A stretch of 64,000 nt of DNA from Cranoglanis bouderius (lineage: Eukaryota > Chordata > Actinopteri > Siluriformes > Cranoglanididae): the NCBI GenBank assembly GCA_023630585.1, contig CM042565.1, forward strand, positions 9,016,013 to 9,080,012, given 5' to 3'. Each line of letters starts with the position of its first letter. Within the stretch, counting starts at the first letter, position 1. The notes beneath the pieces were generated by a model, which searched no databases, was not told the DNA's origin, and saw only the letters and a program-made list of their open reading frames with translations. Position numbers and translations under genes: made by a program. Below, in pieces: positions 25,472 through 37,200 of this stretch.

Positions 25472-25700
25472 CGCGCGTGTGTATTCAAATGTTACAGTAA
25501 GAATGTGTGTTTCACCATCCTGCTTCTCCCCACAATCCTTTATTCTCCGTTTAATTTTATTATGGCTCTGACAGACTACTGCAGTTCTCTTGCCTAATGT
25601 ACAAAGACAAAATGCTGATGTATATTTTTCATGTTATGGAAGTTGTCTCCTTCTCTAGTGAATTCTTCTAAAATATAATTTTTTTCCAAAACTTGTGGTT
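24038..25700 (+). other. UBE2G1: Probable last (3' UTR) exon of UBE2G1
   Basis: Begins after a good acceptor. It contains AATAAA at 24425-24430 and later AT-rich sequence with possible polyadenylation signals up to about 25700, so alternative polyadenylation is possible. A TG microsatellite lies inside at 25437-25469. No coding frame is convincing. The extent is inferred. Confidence 0.5.
25437..25469. repeat. (TG)n microsatellite
   Basis: About 16 TG units, followed by a short GCGCGC stretch. Confidence 0.95.
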
Positions 25701-26816
25701 TTCCTGTATCTGTCTATTTGATTGTGTTGCATTTTGAGTACGGCTTCACATTAGGACTCAACAAATATCACCAGAGAAAAATTAATGAATATAAAATGAC
25801 TATATATGACAATGAAAACAATGTGTGTGTTTCTCCAAAAACAAATCTAATGAATCTGAGCATAACATTAAATTGTATTAAGACTAAATTGCTCCTTACA
25901 TCAAGGGTTCTCAAACATTTTGCAACCAATGACTGTTTTAACTGTAAAGTGCTTGACTTTTAATTAAGGCTTGAATTAAGCCAATTAATTCATACAAGAG
26001 CCCAATAGTAAATGATGCACTATATGGCCAGAAATTTGTGGACACTTGACCATCACATCCATATGTGCTTGTTGGACATGCCATGTCAAAGTTGGTCGCT
26101 GCATTACTGTTATAATATCCTCCATTCTTCTGGGAAGGTTTTCCACTAGATTCTGGAGTGTTACTGTGGGGATTTGTACTCCTTCAGCCACAAGAGCATT
26201 AGTAAGGTCAGGTACTGATGTCGGGTGAGGAGGCCTGGTGTGCAGTTGGCATTGCAATTCATCCCAAAGGTGTTCAGAGAGGTTGATGTCAGGGCTTTGT
26301 GAAGGTTACTCAGGTAACACCACACCAACACTGGCAAACCATGTGTTTATGGACCAGGTCTTTTAGTTCCAGTGAAGGAAAATTGTAAGTTGTATTTGTA
26401 GTGTAAATTTAATAATGGTGGGTTGGGATTTTCACCACTATAGCAAGATTTACAAAAAAAAAAACAAAAAACCATTGACCCCCTGGCCAGAACAAGGACA
26501 ACAGTTTGAGAACCATGGCCTTACACTATGGTTTCTAGTTCATATGGCAAAACACATCACAACATGATATACTGTGTATTGTTACCTTGGTATTACACTT
26601 CTATCTAATTTAAGATAGAACCTTATACTTAGTGTCAGCAAAGAAGTATTGTCAAATACAAAAACTGACTTCAATAAAACCTTTGAAGTCTAAGAAAATA
26701 TTTAGGAGGCAAAATGAAATATTCAGTCCAAAAATGTTCAGTTGGTAAGTGTAAATGATGGAGGAGTCGGTCAGTGTTATACAAGTAGTGAACATTTAAG
26801 ATTCAAATACCCTATA

Positions 26817-28101
26817 TACAGGTGCATCTCAATAAATTAGAATGTCGTGGAAAAGTTCGTTTATTTCAGTAATTCAACTCAAATTGTGAAACTCGTGTAT
26901 TAAATAAATTCAGTGCCACAGATTGAAGTAGTTTAAGTCTTTGGTTCTTTTAATTGTGATGATTTTGGCTCACATTTAACAAAAACCCACCAATTCACTA
27001 TCTCAACAAATTAGAATATGGTGACATGCCAATCAGCTAATCAACTCAAAACACTTGGAAATTTTTCCTGAGCCTTCAAAATGGTCTCTCAGTTTGGTTC
27101 ACTAGGTAAGCCACAAACATTCATTGCCAAAGAAGCTGGCTGTTCACAGAGTGCTGTATCCAAGCATGTTAACAGAAAGTTGAGTGGAAGGAAAAATTGT
27201 GGAAGAAAAAGATGCACAACCAACCGAGAGAACCGCAGCCTTATGAGGATTGTCAAGCAAAATCGATTCAAGAATTTGAGTGAACTTCACAAGGAATGGA
27301 CTGAGGCTGGGGTCAAGGCATCAAGAGCCACCACACACAGACATGTCAAGGAATTTGGCTACAGTTGTCGTATTCCTCTTGTTAAGCCACTCCTGAACCA
27401 CAGACAACGTCAGAGGCATCTTACCTGGGCTAAGGAGAAGAAGAACTGGACTGTTGCCCAGTGGTCCAAAGACCTCTTTTCAGATGAGAGCAAGTTTTGT
27501 ATTTCATTTGGAAACCAAGGTCCTAGAGTCTGGAGGAAGGGTGGAGAAGCTCATAGCCCAAGTTGCTTAAAGTCCAGTGTTAAGTTTCCACAGTCTGTGA
27601 TGATTTGGGGTGCAATCTCATCTGCTGGTGTTGGTCCATTGTGTTTTTTGAAAACCAAAGTCACTGCACCCGTTTACCAAGAAATTTTAGAGCACTTCAT
27701 GCTTCCTTCTGCTGAGCAGCTTTTTGAAGATGTTGATTTCATTTTCCAGCAGGATTTGGTACCTGCCCACACTGCCAAAAGCACCAAAAGTTGGTTAAAT
27801 GACCATGGTGTTGGTGTGCTTGACTGGCCAGCAAACTCACCACACCTGAACCCCATAGAGAATCTATGGGGTATTGTCAAGAGGAAAATGAGAAACAAGA
27901 AACCAAAAAATGCAGATGAGCTGAAGGCCACTGTCAAAGAAACCTGGGCTTCCATACCACCTCAGCAGTGCCACAAACTGATCACCTCCATGCCACGCCG
28001 AATTGAGGCAGTAATTAAAGCAAAAGGAGCCCCTACCAAGTATTGAGTACATGTACAGTAAATGAACATACTTTCCAGAAGGCCAACAATTCACTAAAAA
28101 T

Positions 28102-28141
<40 letters not shown>

Positions 28142-28357
28142 TGGTCTTATGAAGTATTCTAATTTGTTGAGATAGTGAATTGGTGGGTTTTTGTTAAATG
28201 TGATCCAAAATCATCACAATTAAAAGAACCAAAGACTTAAACTACTTCAGTCTGTGTGCATTGAATTTATTTAATACACGAGTTTCACAATTTGAGTTGA
28301 ATTACTGAAATAAATGAACTTTTCCATGACATTCTAATTTATTGAGATGCACCTGTA
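26817..28357 (+). mobile_element. Apparently complete Tc1-like transposon
   Basis: Element 26819-28355 with TA on each side. The outer inverted repeats (CAGGTGCATCTCAATAAATT and its mirror) match almost perfectly for about 100 bp. Inner copies of the AACAAATTAGAAT phrase recur near 27004 and 28155, giving the IR/DR layout of Tc1 elements with long ends. A single unbroken transposase frame lies between. A run of about 36 T at 28104-28139 follows the gene. Few differences between the ends and an open frame suggest a fairly recent insertion. Confidence 0.92.
27081..28046 (+). CDS. Tc1-like transposase, 321 aa, intact DD34E
   Basis: Uninterrupted frame, MVSQFGSLGKPQ... ending KGAPTKY. The N-terminal helix-turn-helix (about residues 10-50) includes AGCSQSAVSKHVNRKLSG, followed by a basic GRKRC linker. 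The second DNA-binding unit (about 60-110) includes RVIPL-type sequence ending SCRIPLVKPLLN. The catalytic domain shows LFSDESKF (first Asp), a WRKGGEAH then VMIWGAISSAG segment, FQQDLVPAH (second Asp) and SPHLNPIENLW (Glu). I count 34 residues between the second Asp and the Glu. The usual SPDLNP reads SPHLNP, but that Asp is not one of the catalytic three. It would cut and paste its own element at TA sites. Coding looks complete; activity is not shown. Confidence 0.92.
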   Translation: MVSQFGSLGKPQTFIAKEAGCSQSAVSKHVNRKLSGRKNCGRKRCTTNRENRSLMRIVKQNRFKNLSELHKEWTEAGVKASRATTHRHVKEFGYSCRIPLVKPLLNHRQRQRHLTWAKEKKNWTVAQWSKDLFSDESKFCISFGNQGPRVWRKGGEAHSPSCLKSSVKFPQSVMIWGAISSAGVGPLCFLKTKVTAPVYQEILEHFMLPSAEQLFEDVDFIFQQDLVPAHTAKSTKSWLNDHGVGVLDWPANSPHLNPIENLWGIVKRKMRNKKPKNADELKATVKETWASIPPQQCHKLITSMPRRIEAVIKAKGAPTKY

Positions 28358-28979
28358 TATAATATGCCTTATGCACTTACACAGTGGGCAGGTAATTTAA
28401 TATATATGCACAATTGAGTGTAAAAGTTTTCCATTGGCCCTCTGTCTCCACACCAAACTGTTATTCAAAAAGGGAGATACAGATATTTGAATTTATATTT
28501 TTCCCACTAAATATTTTAACATACACTACATGACTATTTGTTACTTAACTATTAATGAAATAACACACTAACGTTAAATATTGGTAGAAATTTTTGGTTT
28601 TTTCCTTTTTTGCACTCAACTGTCACGCCTCGTCAGTTGTGCTTTAAAAGTTATCATTTAATACCCTAATATCTTTGAAAATAAAGAAAAATGAATGAGA
28701 AAACCTACTTTTCTTCACTTGGATGATGCAACATCCTGTTGAATATGTGACTTGTGTGACACATTTCATAGGGGTGAATGAGGTAACAGGGTTGAGTGAA
28801 TGTTATGGGTTCAATAAAATGTACATTTTTCTTACCCTTTAATGGATGAATCATGGGAAAGCATGTTTCAAGTATGAGCTGTTAAGTGGACACACAATAA
28901 GATTTTTTAAGTAAGGTTACATTTAGTTATTATAGGACTGGCAAAAACACTGCTAAGTGCTGTAGAGGTTTTATTTATG
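28358..28979. other. Intergenic between nested Tc1 and the right fold-back arm
   Basis: AT-rich, no coding similarity recognised. It could be unrecognised interior of the older element or later insertion. Confidence 0.35.
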
Positions 28980-29465
28980 ATTTATTATTATGCCCCAGTG
29001 CACAAAATGAGGTCCATGAAGACATGGTTTGCCAAGGTTGGAGTGAAAGAACTTGAGTGTCCTGCATAGACCCCTGACCTCAACCCCACTGAACACCTTT
29101 GGGATGAACTGGAATACCGACTGCACCCCAGTCCTCCTCATCCAACATCAGTTCCTGACCTCACTAATGCTCTTATGGCTGAATGAGCACAAATCCCCAC
29201 AGCTACACTCCAAAATCTAGTGGAAAGCCTTCCCAGAAGAGTGGAGGCTGTAATAACAGCAAAAAGCACTGACTAAATCTGGAATTAAATGTTCAAAAAG
29301 CATGTATGTGTGTGATTGATCAGGTATCCACAAACCTTTGGCCTTATAGTGTATATATCAGTGGGACACAAATGGCATGACAATAATGGGATTGCGTCTA
29401 AGCCTGGTCTCTTTAAACGGACATCTTAAACCGAACTGTAAATTGAATGAAACTGAGAAAGGTGA

Positions 29466-30745
29466 TACAACCCCTGGCAAAAATTATGGAACCACCACAC
29501 TTAGAGGATGCTCATCCGGCTTTTTTACTTCATAGCAAATAAACAAATTACAGATATGAGACAAAACAATTTTTGTTTAATAGCTGAACATTCTGACTTC
29601 ATGAAACATACCTCAAACAAATTCAATTCAATAGTTTTAAATAATGGCATATTTTTTCCAGATCAAGTAGAGGAAAAAATTATGGAATCACTCAATGTTG
29701 AGGAGAAAATTATGGAATCATCAGTAAAAAAAAAAATCACAATTAGTACATTGTTGCTCCTCCTAGGGCTTTTATGGCGGCCTGAATTCTTTGAAGCATG
29801 GACTTCACTAATGAAAAATAATATTCCCCATCAAGCTGGTTCCAACTTTCTTGAATAGCGGTTGACAGATCAGCTTTGCAGGATGGAGCCTTGTCATGGA
29901 CCAATTTTTTTTTTTAAATTTCCACCATAAAGTTTCAATCGGATTGAGATCCGGACTGTAGACTGGCTATGACATTGAGTTGATTTGCCTTTCCTGAAGA
30001 AAAGCTTTAACACTTTTTGCTCTGTGGCAAAATGCATTATCATCCTGAAAAATGGCTTCATCATCACCAAACCTATTTTCTATTGATGGAGTGAGAAAGT
30101 GTCCAGAATTTCAATGTACACCTGTGCATTGACTCTTGAGGGCTCCCCTGGTCCTTTACCTGACATGCAACTCCATATCATAAATGAGTGGGGGAATTTG
30201 ATTGTTTTCTTCAGGCAGTCATCTTCATATGTTTCATTAGAACGGCACCAGATAAAAGTTCCAGCATGATCTCCTTGGCCGATGCAGATTCATGATTCAT
30301 CACTGAATATCACTTTCATCCAATCATCCACACTCCATGATCGCTTCTCTTTAGCCCTCCGTAACCTTGTTTTCTTCTGTTTACATGTTAGTGCTGGTTT
30401 TCGTTTGGCTTTTCTTGATGTAAATCCCATTTCATTCAGCTGATTTCTTATAGTTCTGTCACAAACATTGACTCCTGTTTCTGCCCATTTGTTTCTCATT
30501 TGTTTTGATGTGAATTTTCTATTTTCAAGGCATATTGCTTTGAGTTTTCTAGCCTGACGCTGTTACGTGTTCCTTGGTCGACCCGTATGTTTTCCTTTTA
30601 TAACCTTCCCATTTTGTTTATACTTGCACCAAATTTGTATTTGCACAGTATTTGTTTTAGAAAAATTTGCAAATTACAAAGTGATTCCATAATTTTTTCC
30701 TCTACTTCATCTGGAAAGAAAATATGCCACAAATGTGGCAGATGA
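29466..30745 (-). mobile_element. Tc1/mariner-like relic with repeated AAATTATGGAATCA motifs
   Basis: The left end reads TA|CAACCCCTGGCAAAAATTAT. The core motif aaattatggaa(t/c)ca occurs near 29481, 29686, 29708 and, inverted, at 30684-30698, an IR/DR-like set. The minus-strand transposase piece at 30290-30499 (CDRTIRNQLNEMGFTSRKAK, SWSVDDWMKVIFSDES) gives the second DNA-binding unit and the first catalytic Asp; the rest is broken. The outer right inverted repeat is missing after about 30745. Confidence 0.75.
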
Positions 30746-31191
30746 CCGTGATTGGCTAAATTCTGAGTTTGACCTCTCTGAAAGCATATACTTTTCTCTG
30801 AGAAAGAGGAGAATTTACCTTTGACGAGGTTTTAAATACAAACAGAAGTCTAAAAAGACCAAATACAAACTTGTATTTAGGGTTCTGCATTTTTGAAATT
30901 TGAATTTTTTGAGATTTGCCTAAAGGTAAAAACAGACAAATATGTACATTTATTAAATACACCACAGATTTTTATTTATTTGACATGGATATGCTTTTTT
31001 CAATACATATATATGTACATTTATACATTTTCAAAATCTTTTTGTCAGCTTCCAAACTTCATATGTACCTGGCTAGGGTCCAAGAGTGAATATTTTAATG
31101 GCCCCAATAAATAAATATTATGTGCAATATATTTGCCTAATCTGCCTAATAGTTGGATTAAATTTATCAGTGCAGTAATTAAAGGAAGTCC

Positions 31192-31192
<1 letters not shown>
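30746..31192. other. Intergenic before ANKFY1
   Basis: No gene or clear repeat. AT-rich up to the TA microsatellite. Confidence 0.45.

Positions 31193-31261
<69 letters not shown>
31193..31261. repeat. (TA)n microsatellite upstream of ANKFY1
   Basis: About 34 TA units, ending about 115 bp before the first promoter motif. Confidence 0.97.
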
Positions 31262-31264
<3 letters not shown>

Positions 31265-31376
31265 ACACAATGGAAATGGTCATTGGCTGCATAATATATT
31301 GGCCTGACATAAAATTTCCAACAAAACAATGTTGCTGCTTCGCTCCTCCTAGACCCCCTCCTGCGTGTCTCCGTCC

Positions 31377-31454
31377 TCTCGCGATACTCCCCCTGCGGTT
31401 TCACCGTCTTCTCGCGAGAACACACAACCAGCCGCGGATCCAACATGGCGGAAG
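31377..31454 (+). promoter_or_regulatory. ANKFY1: ANKFY1 promoter: TCTCGCGAGA elements and YY1-like motif at the start codon
   Basis: TCTCGCGA at 31377-31384 and the full palindrome TCTCGCGAGA at 31410-31419 lie 25-70 bp upstream of the ATG. This palindrome is a known core-promoter element bound by BANP and linked to ZBTB33. The start codon lies in CCAACATGGCGGAAG, which matches the YY1 core (ATGGCGG) of TATA-less promoters. No TATA box is seen. Factor binding is inferred from motifs. Confidence 0.7.
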
Positions 31455-33165
31455 GTATGAAAATGATTTCTTGCATATTTTCACGTCCTTTTTTCTTTAT
31501 CTTCTATGCCAATTTCGCGTCGGCTTAACTGATAAGTGTATGCGTAAATACATTTGCGTTATGTTTTGGGTTACGCGATAAATAAGCGTTTTCATGGACT
31601 AGATTAATATTGCGTCTATTTTTTTTTTTTGGTCGGTGAGTAAGGTGGTGGGTTGGGCGGTGGTTGAAGTGAAAATGGACGAAAATACAGAATAAAACAT
31701 TTTTACCTTAGAGTTTTTGGTCAACTTGCTGTAGCTGGCTTGGGTTAAAGTCTTATGAGCAGTAGCATGAGCCTGTCAGGAGACGAGGGTGGCCTTGTAT
31801 CTTAATACTAGCTAAAATAGTGAGATATCAACAATTGTCATTAGCTCACGCACTTAACGGTAATCCGTTTGGTCACTGTGGCTGAATCCCAAATTGCTCA
31901 CTGTTGGATATATAGTGCGCTAAATAGGGTGTAAACACCAGTGCTTTATATTACTTGTAGTGCACTAGTCGGGATTGAGGATTTGGGACTGAGATAACGT
32001 TGCTCTGTGTAGGGAAGCAAAGCTGACATGAATTGTAGTACGTTTTTGTCGTGATGTGATCACGTGATCGGTGTCTTAAGACTTTCTCTTATCTATTGGA
32101 CCAGACACTTGAGCCAGTTTCCTTTGTCGGAGCGAAAATATTGGCACCCAGGCTGATCATCTTGTAATTATTTCTTAGAGGGTCAGCATAGTGTGTTTTT
32201 CGTTTTGCTTTTTTAAACAGTTTCATGATTGTGTAACCTGTGTGTTGTGCTTTCTTATAGGCTTTTAAACTCCTTTATTGTGCCTGTTGACCTCCTGAGA
32301 AACAAAGCCGCTGACTCTGTTGTTTATCATTGTGGGAAGAAACCTAAATGCCTTGCTCGAATAAATTACCCGGATTTAGTCTCATTATAAAGATTATAAA
32401 GGCTAGTGGGAGATCTGTTACACTGTAATTAGTTCTAGAGTCAAAGTTATGGTGTTGCAGCATTTCCATAAGGTCCGTGTTGGTGTTGCCTGAGCGCTTA
32501 TTGTTCCCCCGGGAAGGCTCGGTCATGTGGTCCGGTGTAACTCCTCTAACTCGTGCGCCAATCATTGTGAGCGCACACAATCCCCCAGCAAAGACAAAGT
32601 GTCTCCTCTGCATTCTTGGAAATGACAAGCTCGTTTACGGAGCGATAGTAAAGAGGAAGGAAGCTCGGCTTGCAGATTTTATGCTGAGCTGTCGAATTCC
32701 AGTGTCGCCTGGCTTCAGGAGAAGTAAGCGCACTGAGGATGGGGATGGTTTGGTCATGATTTGTAGAGGCGCACACGTTTAGGCAGATCTTGGCTGCCTC
32801 AGGGAAGGTTGTGAGATTTAGTCATAAACCCGGTTTTCCTTAGTAATAGTTTGGAAATATGATTGTATGGTTACTATACGTTCTTCTTCTTCCTCTTCCT
32901 AGTGTTGTTCTCGCGCTGTGGCAGGGTCCGCTGTAGCAGATCATTGATCTGCATATGGTTGCTATACATTCAGTGGCAGTTAATCTCTCTAGGAAAGTTA
33001 GTGTGCAGCTTCCAGTCTGCTGCCTCTGCAGATTTGTGTTGTCTTTCAGATGTTTTATTAAACTCAGGTCATACCTATTTTAGTCTGTTGCTGATATTTC
33101 TTGTGTGTGTCTCTGTGTGTGCACGTGTGTATGTGTTTTTGTATATGCGTGTTTGAGCGTGAGAC

Positions 33166-33211
<46 letters not shown>

Positions 33212-33696
33212 AATGTCCCTGTGCGTGTCTGTCTGTATTTCTCTGTGCATGTGTGTCCCCTTCTCTATGTCTGTTTGTGTGTGTCACTGCATGTGTCCCT
33301 TGCGTCTGCGTATGTGCCTTTGTCTCTTTGTATGTGTGTCTATGCATGTGTGTCGGTGCATCTTTCTGTGTGCATGTGTGTGTGTCTGTGCATGTGTGTG
33401 TGTCTGTGCATGTGTGTGTGTCTGTGCATGTGTGTGTGTGTCTGTGCATGTGTGTGTGTGTCTGTGCATGTGTGTGTGTGTCTGTGCATGTGTGTGTGTG
33501 TCTGTGCATGTGTGTGTGTGTCTGTGCATGTGTGTGTGTGTCTGTGCGTGTGTGTCGGTGCATCTTTGTGTGTGCATGTGTGTGTGTTTCTGCATGTGTG
33601 TGTGTCTGTGCATGTGTGTGTGTCTGTGCATGTGTGTGTGTCTGTGCATGTGTGTGTGTCTGTGCATGTGTGTGTGTCTGTGCATGTGTGTGTCTG

Positions 33697-33730
<34 letters not shown>

Positions 33731-33807
33731 CATTTGTCTCTTTGTATGTGTGTGTCTATGCATGTATGTGTGCATCTTTGTGTGTATATGTGTGTGCATC
33801 TTTGTGT

Positions 33808-33847
<40 letters not shown>

Positions 33848-34228
33848 TGACCCATATCTCACACACTCTCTTTCTAGTGTTTTACATTTATGCTCATCAT
33901 TCCGTGTCTCTAACAGTGATGATTATTTTTACCTCCCTGCACCCCTCGTTATTGCTGGTGGCTCACCCTCTGCCTTGTTTCTCTTCCTCCCCGATCCTCT
34001 CTCCTCCTGTTGTGCAGAGGAGGTGCAGAAACTGCAGAAGCACCTGTCCCTGCTGCGGCAGGAGTACGTCAAAATGCAGCAGAAGCTGGTGGAGACGGAG
34101 AGGAGGTGCTCCCTGCTGGCGGCGCAGGCCTCTGGTCATGGCTTCTCCTCTTCCTCACAGCCCAGCGACTCCTTCATCAGCCGTCTGCTGACCATCGTGG
34201 CTGAACTTTATCAGCAAGCCCAGTACAG
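31445..34228 (+). CDS. ANKFY1: ANKFY1 exons 1-2: N-terminal coiled coil
   Basis: Exon 1 codes only 10 nt (31445-31454, Met-Ala-Glu plus one base). Exon 2 is 34018-34228. The heptad-like LQKHLSLLRQEYVKMQQKL and VETERRCSLLAAQA segment gives a short coiled coil. A Ser-rich linker (GFSSSSQPSDS) and FISRLLTIVAELYQQAQY then lead to the BTB domain. Intron 1 (2.56 kb) contains the long TG-rich minisatellite, which is open in the same frame as exon 2. Confidence 0.93.
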
Positions 34229-37200
34229 GTGCATGCTAGAAGCTGTAGCTGTTATCTTTTCTTAAGACATTAAGAATAAATGTAAAGTGAATATACATGG
34301 GCTTGGGAGATATTAAACAAGCTTCCGATGTGTTATTTAACTTCAAAGCGTATGAGATTAGACACACAGTATCTCACAAAAGTGAGTACACCCCTCACAT
34401 TTTTGTAAATATTTTATTATTATCTTTTCATGGGACAACACTGAAGAAATGACACTTTGCTACAATGTAAAGTAATGAGTGTTCAGCTTGTATAATAGTG
34501 TAAATTTGCTGTCCCCTCAAAATAACTCAACACACAGCCATTAATGTCTAAACCGCTGGCAACAAAAGTGAGTACACCCCTAAGTGAAAATGTCCAAATT
34601 GGGCCCCAAAGTGTCAATATTTTGTGTGGCCACCATTATTTTCCAGCACTGCCTTAACCCTGTTGGGCATGGAGTTCACCAGAGCTTCACAGGTTGCCGC
34701 TGGAGTCCTCTTCCACTCCCCCATGACAACATCACAGAGCTGGTGGATATTAGAGACCTTGCGCTCCTCCACCTTCAGTTTGAGGATGCCCCACAGATGC
34801 TCAATAGGGTTTAGGTCTGGAGACATGCTTGGCCAGTCCATCACCTTTACCCTCAGCTTCTTTAGCAAGGCGGTGGTCGTCTTGGAAGTGTGTTTGGGGT
34901 CGTTATCATGTTGGATACATGCCCTGCGGCCCAGTTTCCGAAGGGAGGAGATCATGGTCTGCTTCAGTATGTCACAGTACATGTTGGCATTCATGGTTCC
35001 CTCAATGAACTGTAGCTCCCCAGCACTCATGCAGCCCCAGACCATGACACTCCCACCACCATACTTGACTGTAGGCAAGACACACTTGTCTTTGTACTCT
35101 TCACCTGGTTGCCGCCACACACGCTTGACACCATCTGAACCAAATAAGTTTATCTTGGTCTCATCAGACCACAGGACATGGTTCCAGTAATCCATGTCCT
35201 TAGTCTGCTTGTCTTCAGCAAACTGTTTGCGGGCTTTCTTGTGCATCATCTTTAGAAGAGGCTTCCTTCTGGGACGACAGCCATGCAGACCAATTTGTTG
35301 CTGTGCAGCGTATGGTCTGAGCACTGACAGGCTGACCCCCCCACCCCTTCAACCTCTGCAGCAATGCTGGCAGCACTCATACGTCTATTCTGCAAAGCCA
35401 ATCTCTGGCTATAATGCTGAGCACGTGCACTCAACTTCTTTGGTTGACCATGGCGAGGCCTGTTCTGAGTGGAACCTGTCCTGTTAAACCGCTGTATGGT
35501 CTTGGCCACCGTACTGCAGCTCAGTTTCAGGGTGTTGGCAATCTTCTTATAGCCTAGGCCATCTTTATGTAGAGCAACAATTCTTTTTTTCAGAGCCTCA
35601 GAGAGTTCTTTGCCATGAGGTGCCATGTTGAACTTCCAGTGACCAGTATGAGAGAGTGTGAGAGCGATAACACCAAACTTAACACACCTGCTCCCCATTC
35701 ACACCTGAGACCTTGTAATGCCTATGAGTCACATGACACCGGGGAGGGAAAATGGCTAATTGTGCCCAATTTGGACATTTTCACTTAGCGGTGTATTCAC
35801 TTTTGTTGCCAGCGGTTTAGACATTAATGGCTGTATGTTGAGTTATTTTGAGGGGACAGCAAATTTACACTGTTATACAAGCTGTACACTCACTACTTTA
35901 CATTGTAGCAAAGTGTCATTTCTTCAGTGTTGTCCCATGAAAAGATATAATAAAATATTTACAAAAATGTGAGGGGTGTGCTCACTTTTGTGAGATACTG
36001 TAGGTTCATGATGTTTGACTGTTCACCTGGTGGTTTGTGTGAGTCTGAATGCGAGCTATGGTGCCTCGTTGCAGTGACCTGAAGGTGAAGATCGGACAGG
36101 AGCAGCTGAGTGCCCATAAGTTTGTCCTGGCAGCACGCAGTGACGCCTGGAGCCTGGCCAACATGGCCTCCACGTCTGAGCTTGACCTGTCAGGTGAGAA
36201 TCAATGAGGTTTTATGATTTATCTACAGCATGTGATTGGCTAACATGAAATGGAGAAGAAAACAGGCCCCTCCCACTCAGAGAGCAGGGCTAAGTAGAGA
36301 TGGTCCTTGCTGCAGAACCAAAAGCCCAAGGGGTGGAAGTAGAGCTTATCCTCCTCCTCCTCTAGGCCTAGGCCTAACCCCTAACACACACACAATGTTG
36401 TACAGCACAAAGCAACACACTTATCCAGTTTGAAACACACTGACTTGTCTCCACCTCCGACTCCGCTCCGTCCGGGTAGGAGGAGCTAGAACAGGTCTGA
36501 CTCCACCGCATGGGTTTTTTTGTTCTGAGGCAATGGGTACTTGGCTAATTATCAGGATTCAAATTGGTCATCATCTTTTAATGGAAACTTTAGACACGTC
36601 CTTCAGGATATTAAAGTACCCCCTACCCCCCACCCCCCCTTCAATGAATGTGTCTCATCCTCAGAGGCCAAGCCAGAGGTTGCCATGGCGATGCTGCGCT
36701 GGGCTTACACGGACGAGCTAGAGCTGTGCGAAGACGACAGCTTCCTCATTGACCTGATGAAGTTGGCCAACCGCTTTCAGCTTTACCTTCTACGAGAGAG
36801 GTGGGCACATGAAGGAGTGATGGTGGATGACTCGTAGTCTGCAGGTCGATGACCGTATTGAATTGGACAAAAAAAAAAAAAACAACTCTGGGTTTGTCCT
36901 TTGGCCCACGTTAAAAAAAAAAAAAAAAAGTGAGCTGCCGTAGTTCTGCATCCATTAATGCATTTTAGATAAGGATGATAGAACTGACTGTGGACATGGT
37001 GCCTTAGTGGTTAGCATTTCTGATTGGCATTTCCAAATTGTCCGTAGTGTGCGAATGGGTGTGCAAATGTGCCCTGCGATAGGTTGCCACCCCGTCCAGA
37101 GTGTCCCCCGACTTGTGCCCCGAGTCCCCTGGGATAGGCTCCAGGCTCCCCCGTGACCCTGTGAAGGATAAGTGGTACAGAAAATGGATGAATGAACTGA

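Larger units (their letters stand above)
26016..29353. mobile_element. Fold-back arrangement of a Tc1-like element, carrying a nested Tc1
   Basis: The left 0.3 kb (26018-26340) is the 3' half of a Tc1-like element in reverse: the inverted repeat cactatatggccagaaattt, then minus-strand SVPDLTNALVAEG and TLQNLVENLPRRMEDIIT. The right part (28980-29351) carries the same 3' half forward (LNPTEHLWDELEYRLHPSPP, SVPDLTNALMAE, NLVESLPRRVEAVITA) and ends in the same repeat (ggccttatagtg|ta). The two point outward. Between them lie about 1.1 kb of other sequence and the Tc1 at 26817-28357. A forward phrase near 26360-26385 (ttagttccagtgaagg) looks like central sequence of this family. This could instead be two independent relics. 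Confidence 0.6.

Noticed and set aside
33367..33700. A CRISPR-like array of regularly spaced units
   Set aside because: Units are adjoining low-complexity tandem repeats with no unique spacers, in a vertebrate intron.
33075..33862. Several long frames on both strands giving Cys/Val-rich or His/Thr-rich proteins
   Set aside because: They are translations of a TG-rich minisatellite; dinucleotide repeats lack stops in several frames.
35194..35487. Plus-strand frames over the intron-2 Tc1
   Set aside because: They are antisense shadows of the minus-strand transposase, whose domains are clear.
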